Assembly (NCBI RefSeq): GCF_008831285.2
Contig: NW_022204507.1
Coordinates: 1,800,001-1,864,000 of the forward strand
Reading direction: 5' to 3'
Origin: Nymphaea colorata
Lineage: Eukaryota; Streptophyta; Magnoliopsida; Nymphaeales; Nymphaeaceae
Length of the DNA: 64,000 nt
The translations under genes and the position numbers were made by a program. Under the pieces are notes generated by a model. The model had not been told where the DNA came from. It saw only the letters and a list, made by a program, of their open reading frames with translations, and ran no database searches. How positions within the stretch are numbered: the stretch's first letter is position 1; each line of letters begins with the position of its first letter. Shown piece after piece: positions 20,476 to 32,285 of the stretch.

Positions 20476-20958
20476 TAGCCAAAATTTTTGCAAGTTTAAA
20501 TGACCATTTTACCGTGAGATTTTCAATGGCCAAATTTCAAGATCAATGGGTCATTTCTGAGCCAAACAAGCATTTTTCACACTAACATTGAACACCTAGA
20601 CATAGAGCACCTAGGTCGTCCAAGTTTAAAATCTTGTTATCCTATATCCTGGCGTTGTACCCAGAAACGTTGAACTTTGCATCAAGTTTATGAGAATTTC
20701 CTAACATTTGAGCAATTAGGCCATTTCTCAATTTTGCGTGACCTCAGGAGTCACTAGAGTCAACTCACCAAGGTTATTCCAGTCTAAAGCTAGCTCTCCT
20801 ATAACTCAAATCAGCTCTTGAACCTTAAAACTGTGATCTTTAGCTCAACCAAGTAAAAACAAGTATATCTTTTTGAAGGGAAAGTTATTTCACTAATTTT
20901 AAGTTACCCACCTCAAGTTTTAGTCATATACTAACTTCTAGTTTGCTACTGGGTCTTT
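20476..20958 (+). repeat. Element B left LTR-like repeat, part 1
   Basis: It matches 30788-31290 in the same orientation, with shared stretches such as CAAGTTTAAATGACCATTTTA, ATTTCTGAGCCAAACAA and AACATTTGAGCAATTA. Identity is perhaps 75-80 percent by eye, so the pair is old. It is cut at 20958 by the solo LTR and continues at 25067. Confidence 0.75.
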
Positions 20959-20963
20959 CTCTT
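20959..20963. repeat. Target duplication of solo LTR, left (CTCTT)
   Basis: CTCTT precedes the solo LTR and is repeated at 25062-25066. Confidence 0.8.
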
Positions 20964-23900
20964 TGTTCGCACCCCACCCCTTTCTCAAAGGGGTTGAAAT
21001 GTGAATCAGCAAAATTCTTTTAAAATTGAGGTTTTGAGGGAAAAATTTCAGGAAAAAAGGACTGCCCGTTGGTACGAGGTCCAACCATTCCTGCTGCCTT
21101 TAACAGGGGTAATTGGACCAAGGACTAAGGATCACTTGGATCATGTACGAGTTATTGATGCAAATCTATATGCCTGTGTATTGAGATTTTGGATTCAAGA
21201 ACCAAAATTCATTTTGAATAAGTGATTTGAACTTGTTTTGAAAATGAATTTGAAGATTGGAGAGTTTTCAAGTTCATTTAAAAACCTTTGTTTTGGTGTC
21301 ATTTGATTTGAAATTCGCAATTCTTGAGGATTTTGAAGATTTGAGATTGAGTTCTTTGTTGTGAACTCAATATCATTCATGAGTTGAAATGATGATCATC
21401 TTATGATCAAAAATTGTTTTTGAACTCTTCTTTTGATAGAACATAGGTTTCAAATTGTTAGACAACATATTGTTTTCTAGACATAGTTTGGCCAAGATTG
21501 TGAATGCACTGCTTGCGTTTTCTTTTGAAATTAAGTGAAGTTTACAAATTCTTGTTGCAATATGACTTGGTCACTTTTTGCAACTCAAAGTTGAATCACT
21601 TAACTTCTTGAGAATGTGTTCGTGGTGCTATTGATTTTAAGTGAAAGAGAATGCATGAAATGACAAGAGAAACTATATGACACATTCATTCTTCTCTCTC
21701 TCATAATCTCTCAAGATTCATTCATTGCAATCACATGTCATGCAATCTATGCATGAAGATTGATTTTAATTAAAATGCAGGACTTTCTCTAAACGTGCTT
21801 ATTATATTGTTAAGCACATGAATTAGAGATGTAGTCCATAAGCTTGAGTCATGGATGAGAAACTCAAAACAATTTAGAATTAGGTAAATGAAGATGAAAT
21901 CAAACTTTAAAATATAGAGGAAATGTGGATATCATCCTTTTTCCTCAAAATTGTCATAAAAATCAGATTTTATTCTGATTTAAATGGATAAAAATTAAAA
22001 TATTGATTTTAAGAGTGTTCGACTCTTGAAAAATGATGAAATTCAGTTTTACTCTATATGAACTAAGCATCAAGTTGGCAAAAATCATGTGCCACATGTA
22101 CTCATTCATGCCGTGGAGTTCTAAGAACCTTTCTTTCTCCCAAAAATCAAACAAAATTTCATATTCTTGTCCTAGAAGATCCATTCATTTCTTGGACTAT
22201 GAAAACACTTTTGATCTTGTTCTTTAAGGGATACAAAGATTATAGTTTTTGAAATGTGATCTTACAATGTTTTTGACACTCAATCAATCACATGTAAGTC
22301 TGAAAATTGGTGAAGGAAATCAAAAATTTCTAAAAGGCTTTTAGAGAGTCGATTAGGTAGGAGTAGAACCTTTTTATTGTCCTTCAAAATATAGCCACTT
22401 TATGGCTGAAAATTAGCATCGCAAATATATAAAATTTGACATTCTTAAGCTAATTCCCATAAAGTATGGTCTAATTCCAGCAACTTGCATACGTTTTACG
22501 TATGGAATGCTGAAATGAAGTAAATTTTAAGATGAAATGAAAATAATTTCATAACCTTGCACCATGAAAATCAACAAAATGATCACCCTTCTTAAAAACC
22601 AGTTTAGAAACGTGTTCCAACTTGATTTTAAAAGAGAAAAATGATTTTTAACAAGAGATTGCATGTTTATATATATAACAATATATATACATATGTATCT
22701 TACTCTTCAAAATGGAATTTAATCAAAGGACCGCATGACTCATGAATCATGATGATTCATGGTTGGGTTCTTTTTACGTAGGAAGATTGAAAACTTGTTT
22801 CTAATCTCCTCTACCACCCTTGATCAATTAAATTGAAAGACATGAATCCGAACAACTTCAAATGAGAAGGAAAACAAAACAATGCTCAAGCTAATTCATC
22901 CATAATGTTGCTATGCAAGGGTGGATCACATTCATAAGAATGTATCCATCCCTAATTGGCGTTTTCATCATATATGTTGCAGCAAAATCACTCTCTCACC
23001 GTGGGATTCTCTCATGGTGAGAAGTTCAAAATGGTTTTAAGCTTGTTGTTTTGAAAGAGACATGGCCTTGGGGCCCTTTTCAAAATTTGATACATGCGTT
23101 AGTCTTTTAGAAAAACCGATGCATGCATGCATTATGCATTAACATGTACATTTGATCGTAGGTTCTCCCTAGCTGGACATCATTCTGAACTATAAAATAA
23201 ATGAAAATAAACCCTCACACGAATTGCTGAAATTAGAATGAACTAACAAGAATCCAAAATAGATGAGAAATTGGTTAAAATCACCTACCTTGTGGTCGGT
23301 CTTGATATTTGATATTCGCCTTCACTTGTTTTCTAAATCAAGCAATCATAAGCAAGAATCCAAGCTTGGATTCAAGCTTAGCAAAGCTAGAAAAAGAATA
23401 GCTTGCTTGCTGGAATTTGGAGTGGAAAAGAAGAGAGCTTCTCTCCACGAAAATCCTAAGTAAGGGTTCATTCAAGCACCCTTACTTAGCAAACTCGATA
23501 GAGGGAATGAAGAAGAAAATGAGAGAAAAGGGGAAAGAAGGCTTGGATGAATCTTCTTTCTCCTCATTGGCTTCTCCCTCCTAGTTCCGTGGCTGCCACA
23601 ACTTGGTGAAGTGTTTGAAATTTTCGTCCTCCCCCTTGGTGGCCAAGGGGAGACTTATATAGAGGAGGAGGTGGGTTCAACCACTTCCTTAACTCACCTT
23701 GGGAACTTGCTTAAGATTTTGGAGACTTGTAAAATGAGTTAAATAGAGTTTAATAGCTCTAATTAACCATTTCTTAGCCTATTTACATGATCTAGGTGGG
23801 CTGGGCTAGGTTTGGTAAACTTGGTTCACACCTAGCTGACCAACTTTGACCAAAATTTCGAACGAAAATGCCTTTACACACGGTTTTTCCTCATTTTGTG

Positions 23901-25061
23901 CTATTTATTTTTTTCTTTGTTTGAAATCGAGCTTGTTAGGTTTAAACCTAGTTACTAAGATCCAAATGCCATTGACTTAAAATTTGAAAATTCTATCAAA
24001 TTTGGTTTGAAAAGGGTATTTTTGTCCATAAGTTGATTAAAGATGGATTTCAACTGAATCAAACTTTGGTTTGAAATATTGAATTTTAATTTGGTATTTG
24101 ATTTATGTATTTGACAAATTCAAATGTATATGTGTCTTTTATAAATCAATTTAGGCTCTGTAATCTCAATTTGACCATAGAAGGGCAAAATTGTCTAGAT
24201 TGGTCAATTTCGACCCATTGACCAAAGTCAAAGCTCATTTGCAAGTAGTTTGACTTTGTTTGAGGTAATTTGATAAATTTGAGCTAAGAAAACTCTTAAT
24301 TGAGTTGAATTATACTTTGACAGAGTCTAGTCAAAGTGGGTTCGATTCAGTCAAAGTCTATTTTCGTCCACTAATTGGGTCGCGGGATAGACCTACCCTT
24401 TTGACTGTGCTGAGTCCAAGTTGACTGAACCTAGCTGAAATTGGCCACACATTTGGGTGCACCTGGGTCAAACCTACTTGGATTAAATAGGTTATGTGAG
24501 TTTGACCAGCCTAGTTATTGTTTTTTGGAAATTAACTCCTCTTTAAAGAAGACCTACTTAAAAATAATAATTATAATAAATGTCTCTCTTTTCCTAGGTT
24601 TCTCATTCATTTCTCATTGAAAATGACTTTTTTTTCATTTAATTGAGAGAAGATAAATTATTATTATTATTATTTTTAAGGGGGGGGGCGTGACCCCCGG
24701 GGGGCTCTTGACCACGCAGGTTAGGTGGGACCAGACGTGGGTCCCACGTAGCATTCTAGACTGAATTAGATCCAATTCTTAGATTTAAGTCAAAATTAGA
24801 ATTTTGCAATTGGATTTGGATTTCAAATGACATTTGCAATTGGATTTGGATGTCAAAGGACATTTGCAATTGGATTTGGATGTCAAATGACATTTGCAAT
24901 TGAATATGTATTCCCGCATTGGGATTTGTGTCACAGGTTAAATTGAATCTAAATTGTTCTTTAGATTCGAAATGAGCTTTGAAATTATAATTTTTCACAA
25001 TTTTTTTGTAAAATTTTGATATCGCTTCAGTTCTGATATGAAAAAAATTTGGGCGTTAAGA
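20964..25061 (+). mobile_element. 4.1-kb solo LTR of a Tat-like gypsy element
   Basis: It starts TGTTCGCACCCC and ends AAATTTGGGCGTTAAGA, flanked by CTCTT on both sides. Joining the flanks restores the continuous sequence seen in the other element B repeat near 31290. It has the same start, order and end as 54174-57612 and as the minus-strand copy at 42641-45077, so it belongs to a family with unusually long LTRs. No internal element sequence is present, as expected from recombination between two LTRs. It contains a 30-base tandem repeat near 24803-24915 and G/C runs near 24680-24705. Small open frames inside are not convincing. Confidence 0.8.
24803..24915. repeat. 30-bp tandem repeat inside the solo LTR
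   Basis: Nearly four copies of a unit around CATTTGCAATTGGATTTGGA plus TGTCAAATGA. The middle two copies differ by one base. It gives a spurious repeated peptide on the minus strand. Confidence 0.9.
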
Positions 25062-25066
25062 CTCTT
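25062..25066. repeat. Target duplication of solo LTR, right (CTCTT)
   Basis: It is identical to 20959-20963. Confidence 0.8.
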
Positions 25067-26075
25067 TCATGTTTTCGAGATAAATCGATAAAGTGAGTTT
25101 AAACTATGCTAGGATCATGTTTATCATGTATAAATCAAGATTTTTCTTAGTTCAGTTTGAGTTCATTCATATTGGTTTGAGTTCAATTCATTTCTTAGCG
25201 CTTTCTCTTTCTTGTTTTCAAGGGTTTGAATAGAATTTGAGATCAATCCAAAAGATTGAGCTAAAAACGAGCTATGACCATGTTTATCACGTTTTAATCA
25301 AGCTTCCCTTAGTTTAGTTTGAGTTCATTCATCCTGGTTGGAGATCAATTCAGTTTGAAGTGCTTTCACTCTCATGCTTTTAGGGGTTTGAACTAAATTT
25401 GAGCTCAACCCGATATAGCGAGCTAATTTGCATTAGGATTATGTTTATCATGAGCAAATCAATACTCCATTAATTTGATTCTGAGTTCATTCTTTCTAGT
25501 TTGAGTTCAATTCAGTTTCGAAGCCATTGAGCTCTTTCCTAGTACTTCTTACACTTTGTAAACTGCTCAAGCTCAACTTTGCAAAATTAAAGTGAATTTC
25601 TCTGATCTTTTAGCATGTCCTTATAGGAAGTAGCTTTTCCAAGTACCCTCATCTTCACCTGTGAAAATTCTAACAAAAAATCTGATTTTTATTGCCTTCC
25701 TTAATTTTCCATTATAAAAGTGCTTTGTACAACTTGGTAAAAATTTGTTTTTGATTCTTAGAGCAACCTAGAAGGAATTTTTTAGCATGATTTTAATCAA
25801 ACCTATTTATAAACATGACCACAAATTGGTTTAGTCAAATCAAGAAAATTTATCTGGAATTCTGGAAATACAAACAAGGGTAAAATGGTCAAATTTTTTC
25901 AAGCCATATTCTTTTACATAAACATAAGGTATAGACTACATACACCTTGGTTTAGGATTTTCTTTGATTCTAGAACCATAGTTCAAGCCAATCCCTTTAT
26001 TTGAATCCATTTTAGCCCAAAATCATACACAAGGGTATTTTAGTCATTTCCTACCATGTATGTATTTTTATAAAA
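25067..26075 (+). repeat. Element B left LTR-like repeat, part 2, with ~160-bp subrepeats
   Basis: It matches about 31290-32285. The first 450 bases hold about three tandem units of 160 bases, each with CATGTTTATCA and GAGTTCATTC. The phrase is at about 25117, 25279 and 25438 here, and at about 31494 and 31658 in the right copy. The second half shares ATCTGATTTTT, GCCTTCCTTAATTTTCCATT and CATTTTAGCCCAAAATCATA with the right copy. The match ends near 26075, where polyprotein homology begins. Confidence 0.75.
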
Positions 26076-26079
26076 TCTA

Positions 26080-27791
26080 ACTTGCGATATATTATGTCAG
26101 AAGGACCTTCATTTAATATGAAAAAAATATTCAATGATAGAGAAAACATATTTCTCCCATGTATGGATGTGTCAAAAATTGAGACACTATATGCTCTCAT
26201 GTGAAGTCAATGTGGTTTCAAGATTAAATCCTCACAAGTATATCATGAAAAAACAATTTCTCACATGAGGAATTGCTAAGTGGCAAACATTAGTTGATCA
26301 GCTAGTGGATTTTCCCTTGGCTGAAGTGCTGAAGGCCAATGACGATTTTCCAAATGAACAAGTCTTACATGTTGAAACCACTCAACCCTGGATAATGTTA
26401 TTTGACAACTCCAAGAACAAGGCTGGAATAGGTATTGGAATTCTCCTACTCACTCTTGAAAAGAAGATGATTGCTTAGGTTGAAATTCACATGCACTCAC
26501 AACATGGCTGAATATGAAACATCGATACATGGACTCATAATGTTATTTAAGTTTTAACGTCAGAAAAGTTCATGCTTATGGCATCAGAACATCAAATATT
26601 ACTTGGAGACAGTGAATTTTCTCCCTATATGCCAAAAAAAGAGAAGAGAGCAATACAACGTATGTCAGGTTGATATTCCATTTTAACAGGGATATTGTAC
26701 AAACATGGTTTTAGCTCAAAATATTCACAATGTCTTGAAAAGCAAGACACTCAAAAAATGATTTGAGAAACCCAGGAAGGAATTTTACGAAGGATGTCGG
26801 GTATCAAACTTTAGTCAAACAGTTAATTCAAGTGTACTACTACGAGTCAACTATACAATAGGACTGTCATAAGTTCGTCACAAGATGTTTGAAATGTCAG
26901 ATCTATGCAAATGTGATACATGTTCCCGTAGCATATCTACATTCTATTGTGTCGCTATAGCCTTTTCAATGTGAGCATTTGATCTATTAATCCTCTGGTA
27001 TAAAATGGAACTAAATATTTCCTTGCTACTATGGAATATTTTACCAAGTGGGTGGAAGTCATCACCTTGAGAACTGTGGAAGCAAGCATTTCTCACTTTT
27101 ATTTACAAGAACATCTTATGCAGGTTTTGGGCGCTACATGACATCGTGTTTAACAATGAGACACATTTTAAGAATGAACGGATGGGTGATTTCTGCTCAA
27201 AGTTTAGGATCAAGCATCGTTTTTCAGCAGCCTACTATCGATAAGGAAACAACCATGTGAAAACAATGAACAAAATAAGAACCATTGAAATTGACTGACA
27301 TTGACAAGAAAAATTTCATGATGCATTATGAACTTATAGGACTACAATCTGAACTCCCACTAATGCTACCTCAACAAAATTGGTATATGGCATAGACATG
27401 GTCCTCCTTTACATGTACAAAATTCAGCTTACACGTTTGCATCCGTAATTGAGCTACCCATGGACCAATATAAAAAACAATGAATGTTACAGTTAGGCGT
27501 ACTCGATGAGAAAAGAATGCAAGCAGCGGAACATGTAGAGAGATACCGCAAAGGGTAGCCAAGCATTATGTGAAATCAATGATCGAACAAAGTTTCAAAA
27601 TCAATAAACTATTGTTCGGATCAACCATCCCCTGAAAGAATCACCCTCATGGAAAGTGTGCCCCGGATTGGGAAGGGCCTTATGTCATTAAGAAAGTTTT
27701 GCCCGACAGTTCGCATCAATTGAATGATGCCAATGGGGTTGAATTATCTGATCTTGTAAAAACACTTCATTTAAACAAATTCTATGTATGA
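26080..27791 (+). pseudogene. Element B RNase H and integrase, decayed
   Basis: The RT-linked RNase H end reads QKLRHYMLSCEVNVVSRLNP, then IAKWQTLVDQLVDFPLAEVL. The second, Tat-specific RNase H follows: WIMLFDNSKNKAGIGIGILL and, one frame over, a trace of a NMAEYETSIHGL motif. Integrase traces are KCQIYANVIHVPVAYLHSI (zinc region end), AYRT-like and LVYGIDMVLP, LDEKRMQAAEHVERYRKG and the terminal DWEGPYVIKKVLPDSS, ending LHLNKFYV at the stop 27789-27791. Many stops and frame changes are present. The extra RNase H and integrase style place it with Tat-like gypsy elements. Confidence 0.75.
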
Positions 27792-27799
27792 TCCAGTTG

Positions 27800-30600
27800 T
27801 ATAAACTTTTCTATCAATTAAATTCTTTTGATGGGCAGAGTAAGTCTTTGATCTATATCTGATGCATGCAATCTCTCCATGGCCCTTCATACTGGGACAT
27901 CTTTTTTTATATAAAACATCACAAGTTGCATGGACATAGCCACAAAAGGTTTCTAAATAGGAAAATTTTCAAAATTTTTGAAAACCTGAGAACAATTAGT
28001 TCACAAGTCCTTAGATTCGAGTATATGACAATCTTCTAGGTTTTACGAAGATTTTCAAGAACCTTAAAGTTTTCAAACATTTACTGCAAGATTTTCAAAT
28101 GTCACATTCTGGTGCATACAAGTTCCTCAAATTGTACACATTACACTTAAGTGCACACATGATTTCAAATTTCACATTTCACAATTTGTTATGCGGTGTA
28201 CACAAGCCTTTCAAAATTCACACCATGGTGCACATAGGCTTTCTAGTGTTGTACTTCAATGCATATAAGTTTTTCAAATTCACATTTCAATGCCTACAAA
28301 TTCTTCAATCATATGCAAATTTTCAATTTCACACAAGTTTCTCAATTTCATACAAGTTTTGTTCTTTTGCCCATGTTTTACACTTTGGTGCATACAAATT
28401 TTTCAAGTTTTGCTGCCTTCGGCACATACAAATTTTTCAAGTTTTGCTGCCTTCGGCACATACAAATTTTTCAAATTTTGCATTTCGATTCATATAAGTT
28501 TTTCAAAATTTTGCACATCAATGCACCAATTTTTCAAACACATGCAAATTTTCAGGTTTGCACATCAATGCATACAAGTTTCCTATTCACATACAAGTGC
28601 AAACAAGTTTTCAATACTCATGCTTTAATGCACTCAAATTTTCTGAAGTTTTGTGCTTTTGCACATCATTTTGCATTTAATGCAACCAAAATTTCACAAG
28701 TTTCCAAAATGATCTCATCATTTGGCACAACATTCTCCGTGCATTGCACAATTTTTTCTATGGTTTGGCATACCATTTACTATGTTCCAGTGCATACAAG
28801 TGTTACAAGAATGTGAACTAGTATATCATTTTGTGTTTTGCTGCCCTCAAGTGAGTGTGCCCTGACATAAGATTTTCACACTTCGGCACATCCAAATGAA
28901 TTACCAGCTTTGACAAATTTTTCATAACTTTTGTGTTTTGTATAAGAGTTTGTGTTTCGACGCCCCCAAGTGAATGTGTCTTGACATATGATTTTCATGC
29001 TTTGATGCACACAAGTGAACATATTAGTGCATAAATTTCCATGCTTCAACACACACAAGTGAACACATTTTGGTATAAGATTTTACACTTTAGCATGCTC
29101 AAGTGAACGTGTCTTGTCACAAGATTTTTGCACTTCGGCACACACAAGTGAATGTACTAGTCTACATAAGTTTTCAAAAATTTGTACTCTAGTATAAGAA
29201 TTTTTCACTTCGGCACACCCGAGTGAATGTGTCTCGGCATAAGATTTTTGAGCTTCGGTGCACACAAGTGAACATACCATTGCGTAAGATTTTTGTTCTT
29301 TAGCACAAGTATGCAGACCTCAATACACATTTTCGCACCATGGTGCATGTTTTTCACACTTCGGCGCACACATGCACTTCAAGTATGATAAATATTCCGA
29401 ACAAGTTATAGTGTAGAAAGCTCAAGGAAATAGAAGGAATAATTTGATAATTGTCAAAAGACTAAAATTTTGGTAGGACCATGTTATAAGACATGGAGAA
29501 AGCTCAAGGAAATAGAAGGAATCAAAAGTTTAGGAAATATCACTAGCTTTAATCCCCTGGTAAAACAAGAGTTTATTGAGGATCAATTAGAGAAGAAGAG
29601 ACTGAGCTTACCCAATTAGAGTAGATGGAATGTTACAAAGATAAAATTTGAGAGATGAGCTTGGGGAAAATGTAGTTGTTCTACTAGATCAATACTCAAA
29701 GTAACAAGTAGGCATAAAATTGATTTGTGCCTATTTAATGAAATTGTATGATCTAAGAATATTTGTCTAGTCATGTCTTCTAAAGTCTTCTGAGTTCGAG
29801 CAAGTAAGTCTGAAGGATATTCTGCATATGCTACCCTAAGGCCAACTGGTCTAGGAGTTGCCGACCCAAAACTCATTACATGGGTTCACTAGAAAGCACG
29901 ATAGACATGACATTGCACATGACAAAGCTACATAACTATCATAGCAATGAAACCTCATAGTAACCAGCGAGGGGATGAGATATTTCCTCTATAGGTGAAG
30001 GTTGACATGAAATATCAAGAAGGCAAGAACAAGAACAAAAGAGTCAAAAAGACCAAACTCAAAGAACAAAATAAGCAAAATGTCATTCTGGAAAACCAAG
30101 GGCAACCATGTTCAAGAATTCTCTGATGATAAAAACATAAGATTCTTCTTAATACAAAACGAATCAGGACAGTCACAAATCCTGCACTAAGAAAACCTAT
30201 GACATAGAGAGCAACCCTTCTTAGCTGATCATTTGGAATTAAAAGAACAATTTTTTTAGATGAGATTCATAACATTGGCTGAAAATTTTTTATTCTACAA
30301 GAACAAAATTATACAAGTCCTTACTAAATACAAGAAATACAAGCAAAGGAATTTTATCAAGTTTTACAAGCTTTTTTACAATTTCACAAGTATTTTACAA
30401 GCACTCATATTTATGTGCGATTTTTGTGCTTCAGTGCAAACAAGCATAAAACATATGCATTGCAAGAATTTTACAAGCATTTTCATAAGCACTCACATTT
30501 TATGTGAGATTTTTGTGCTTCGGCACAAACAAGCAAACAAGTACTTCAAGGTATAGATTTTAAAATAATTTTCAAGTTTTTTCACATGCATCACACCAGT
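27800..30600 (+). repeat. Degenerate tandem-repeat tail of element B
   Basis: From about 28090 to 30540 the sequence is built from divergent units of roughly 30-60 bases. They share a core like TTCGGCACACACAAGTGAA or GCACATACAAATTTTTCAAG. One 36-base unit is repeated perfectly near 28395-28470. Open frames across it (rich in F, H, S and C) are products of the repeat and have no coding merit. Tat-type elements often carry such arrays between integrase and the 3' LTR. The array gets sparser after 29400. Confidence 0.8.
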
Positions 30601-30608
30601 ACTCACAT

Positions 30609-30640
30609 TGGGTGTGTGTGTGTGTGTGTGTATCTATATC

Positions 30641-30667
<27 letters not shown>
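30609..30667. repeat. (GT)n/(TA)n microsatellite
   Basis: A GT run followed by CTATAT and then TA repeats, just before the right LTR-like repeat of element B. Confidence 0.95.
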
Positions 30668-30671
<4 letters not shown>

Positions 30672-30787
30672 AATGGATATTCCTTCTCGAAAGTCTAATT
30701 CAAAAATATCATTTTCAAGATGGCCGTTCGTTCTTTGCCACTAAGCACGGTTCCTGGCTCAGTAGCAAAGAGAGTCATCTGTGGTAC

Positions 30788-32285
30788 CTAAAATTTTCAC
30801 AAGTTTAAATGACCATTTTATTATGAGATTTTCAAGTAGATTTTCAATGACAAAATTTCTAGATTAAGGGGCTATTTCTGAGCCAAACAAATGCTTTTCA
30901 CACTAGCATTGAACACCTAACCGAGATCACCTAGGTCGTTCAAGCTAAAAATTATGATTTTACTCCTGCATTCCAGCATTGTACCTAAAAAGTAGGAATT
31001 TTACATCAAAATTTTGAGAATGGCCTAACATTTGAGCAATTATTCCATTTCTCAATTTTTCATGACACTGAGAGTTGCTAGAATTAGCTCACCAGGGCTA
31101 TTCCAATCTAAATTCAGTCCCTTGTAGCTCAAATCAGCTTCCAAAACTTGAAATTGTGATCTTAGCTCAACCAAGACCAAACAAGTTTACTTTAATGGAG
31201 AGAAAGTTTAATTACATTGATTTTAAATCATACATCCCAAATTTTAGTCATACTAACTTTCATATTGCTATGGGGTCTTGCTCTCTCCTATTCTTAGGTG
31301 TTTGAGTTGAATTTGAGCTCAACTCAATAATGTGAGGCAAAGTCAAGCTAAGACCAAGCTTCCCTTAGTTCAGTTTCAATTCATTCATCCTGGTTTGAGT
31401 TCTACTCTGTTTTGAGTGTTTTTTCTCTCATATTTTTTAGGAGTTTGAGTTGAATTTGAGCTCAGCCAGAAGATTAAGCTAAAACTGAGCTAAGACCATG
31501 TTTATCATGTATAAATCAAGTTTCCCTTAGTTCGGTCGGAGTTCATTCATTTTGGTTTAAGTTCAATTTAGTTTTGAGTACTTTCTCTCTCATGCCTTTT
31601 GGGGTTTGAGTACAATTTGAGCTCAACTGAATAAAGTGAACAGAAACCGAGTTGGGATTATGTTTATCATGAGTAAATCAATATTCTCTATGTTTGGTTT
31701 GAGTTTATTCATTGTAGTTTGAGTTTAATTCAGTTTCAAAGGCCGTAGAGCTCATTCTTAGTACTTCTTACACTATGTAAACTACTATCAAACTCAGTTT
31801 ACCAAATTAAAGTGAATCTCTCCAATCCTTCAACATGTCATTACAGGTAAATAGCTCAGCTCCACCTATGAAAATTCTAACAAAAATCTGATTTTTCTTG
31901 CCTTCCTTAATTTTCCATTATAAATATGCCACATATGGCTTGGTAAAAAATTGTTTTTGATTTTTAGAGCAACCAAGAAAGAATTTTTTTGCAAGATTTT
32001 AACCAGAGCCTATTTATGAACTTGGCCACAAGTTGGTTTAGTAAGTGAAAATTTATATAGAACTCTGGAAATATATACAGGGGAAAAATGATCATTTCCC
32101 TTGAGCCATATTCTTCTATATAAACATAGGTTATAGGTCACATATACCTTGTTTATGGTTTTCTTTGGTTCTAGAACCTTAGGTCAAGTGAGTCCCCTTA
32201 TTTGAATCCATTTTAGCCCAAAATCATATGGTAGGGCATTATCGTCATTTATGATGCATGTATTTTTCATAAAACCTAACTTATG
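30788..32285 (+). repeat. Element B right LTR-like repeat
   Basis: It is the direct partner of 20476-20958 plus 25067-26075, without the solo LTR. The uninterrupted join near 31290 is what identifies the solo LTR boundaries on the left copy. Confidence 0.75.

Noticed and set aside
28099-28816. Plus-strand frames of 112-185 codons rich in F, H and S
   Set aside because: They come from the degenerate tandem array. All three frames are open through the same repeat, and the start lacks any gene context.
27800-30600. Possible CRISPR-like array
   Set aside because: Units vary in length and sequence, there are no constant repeats with unique spacers, and the host is a plant. It is a retroelement tandem array.
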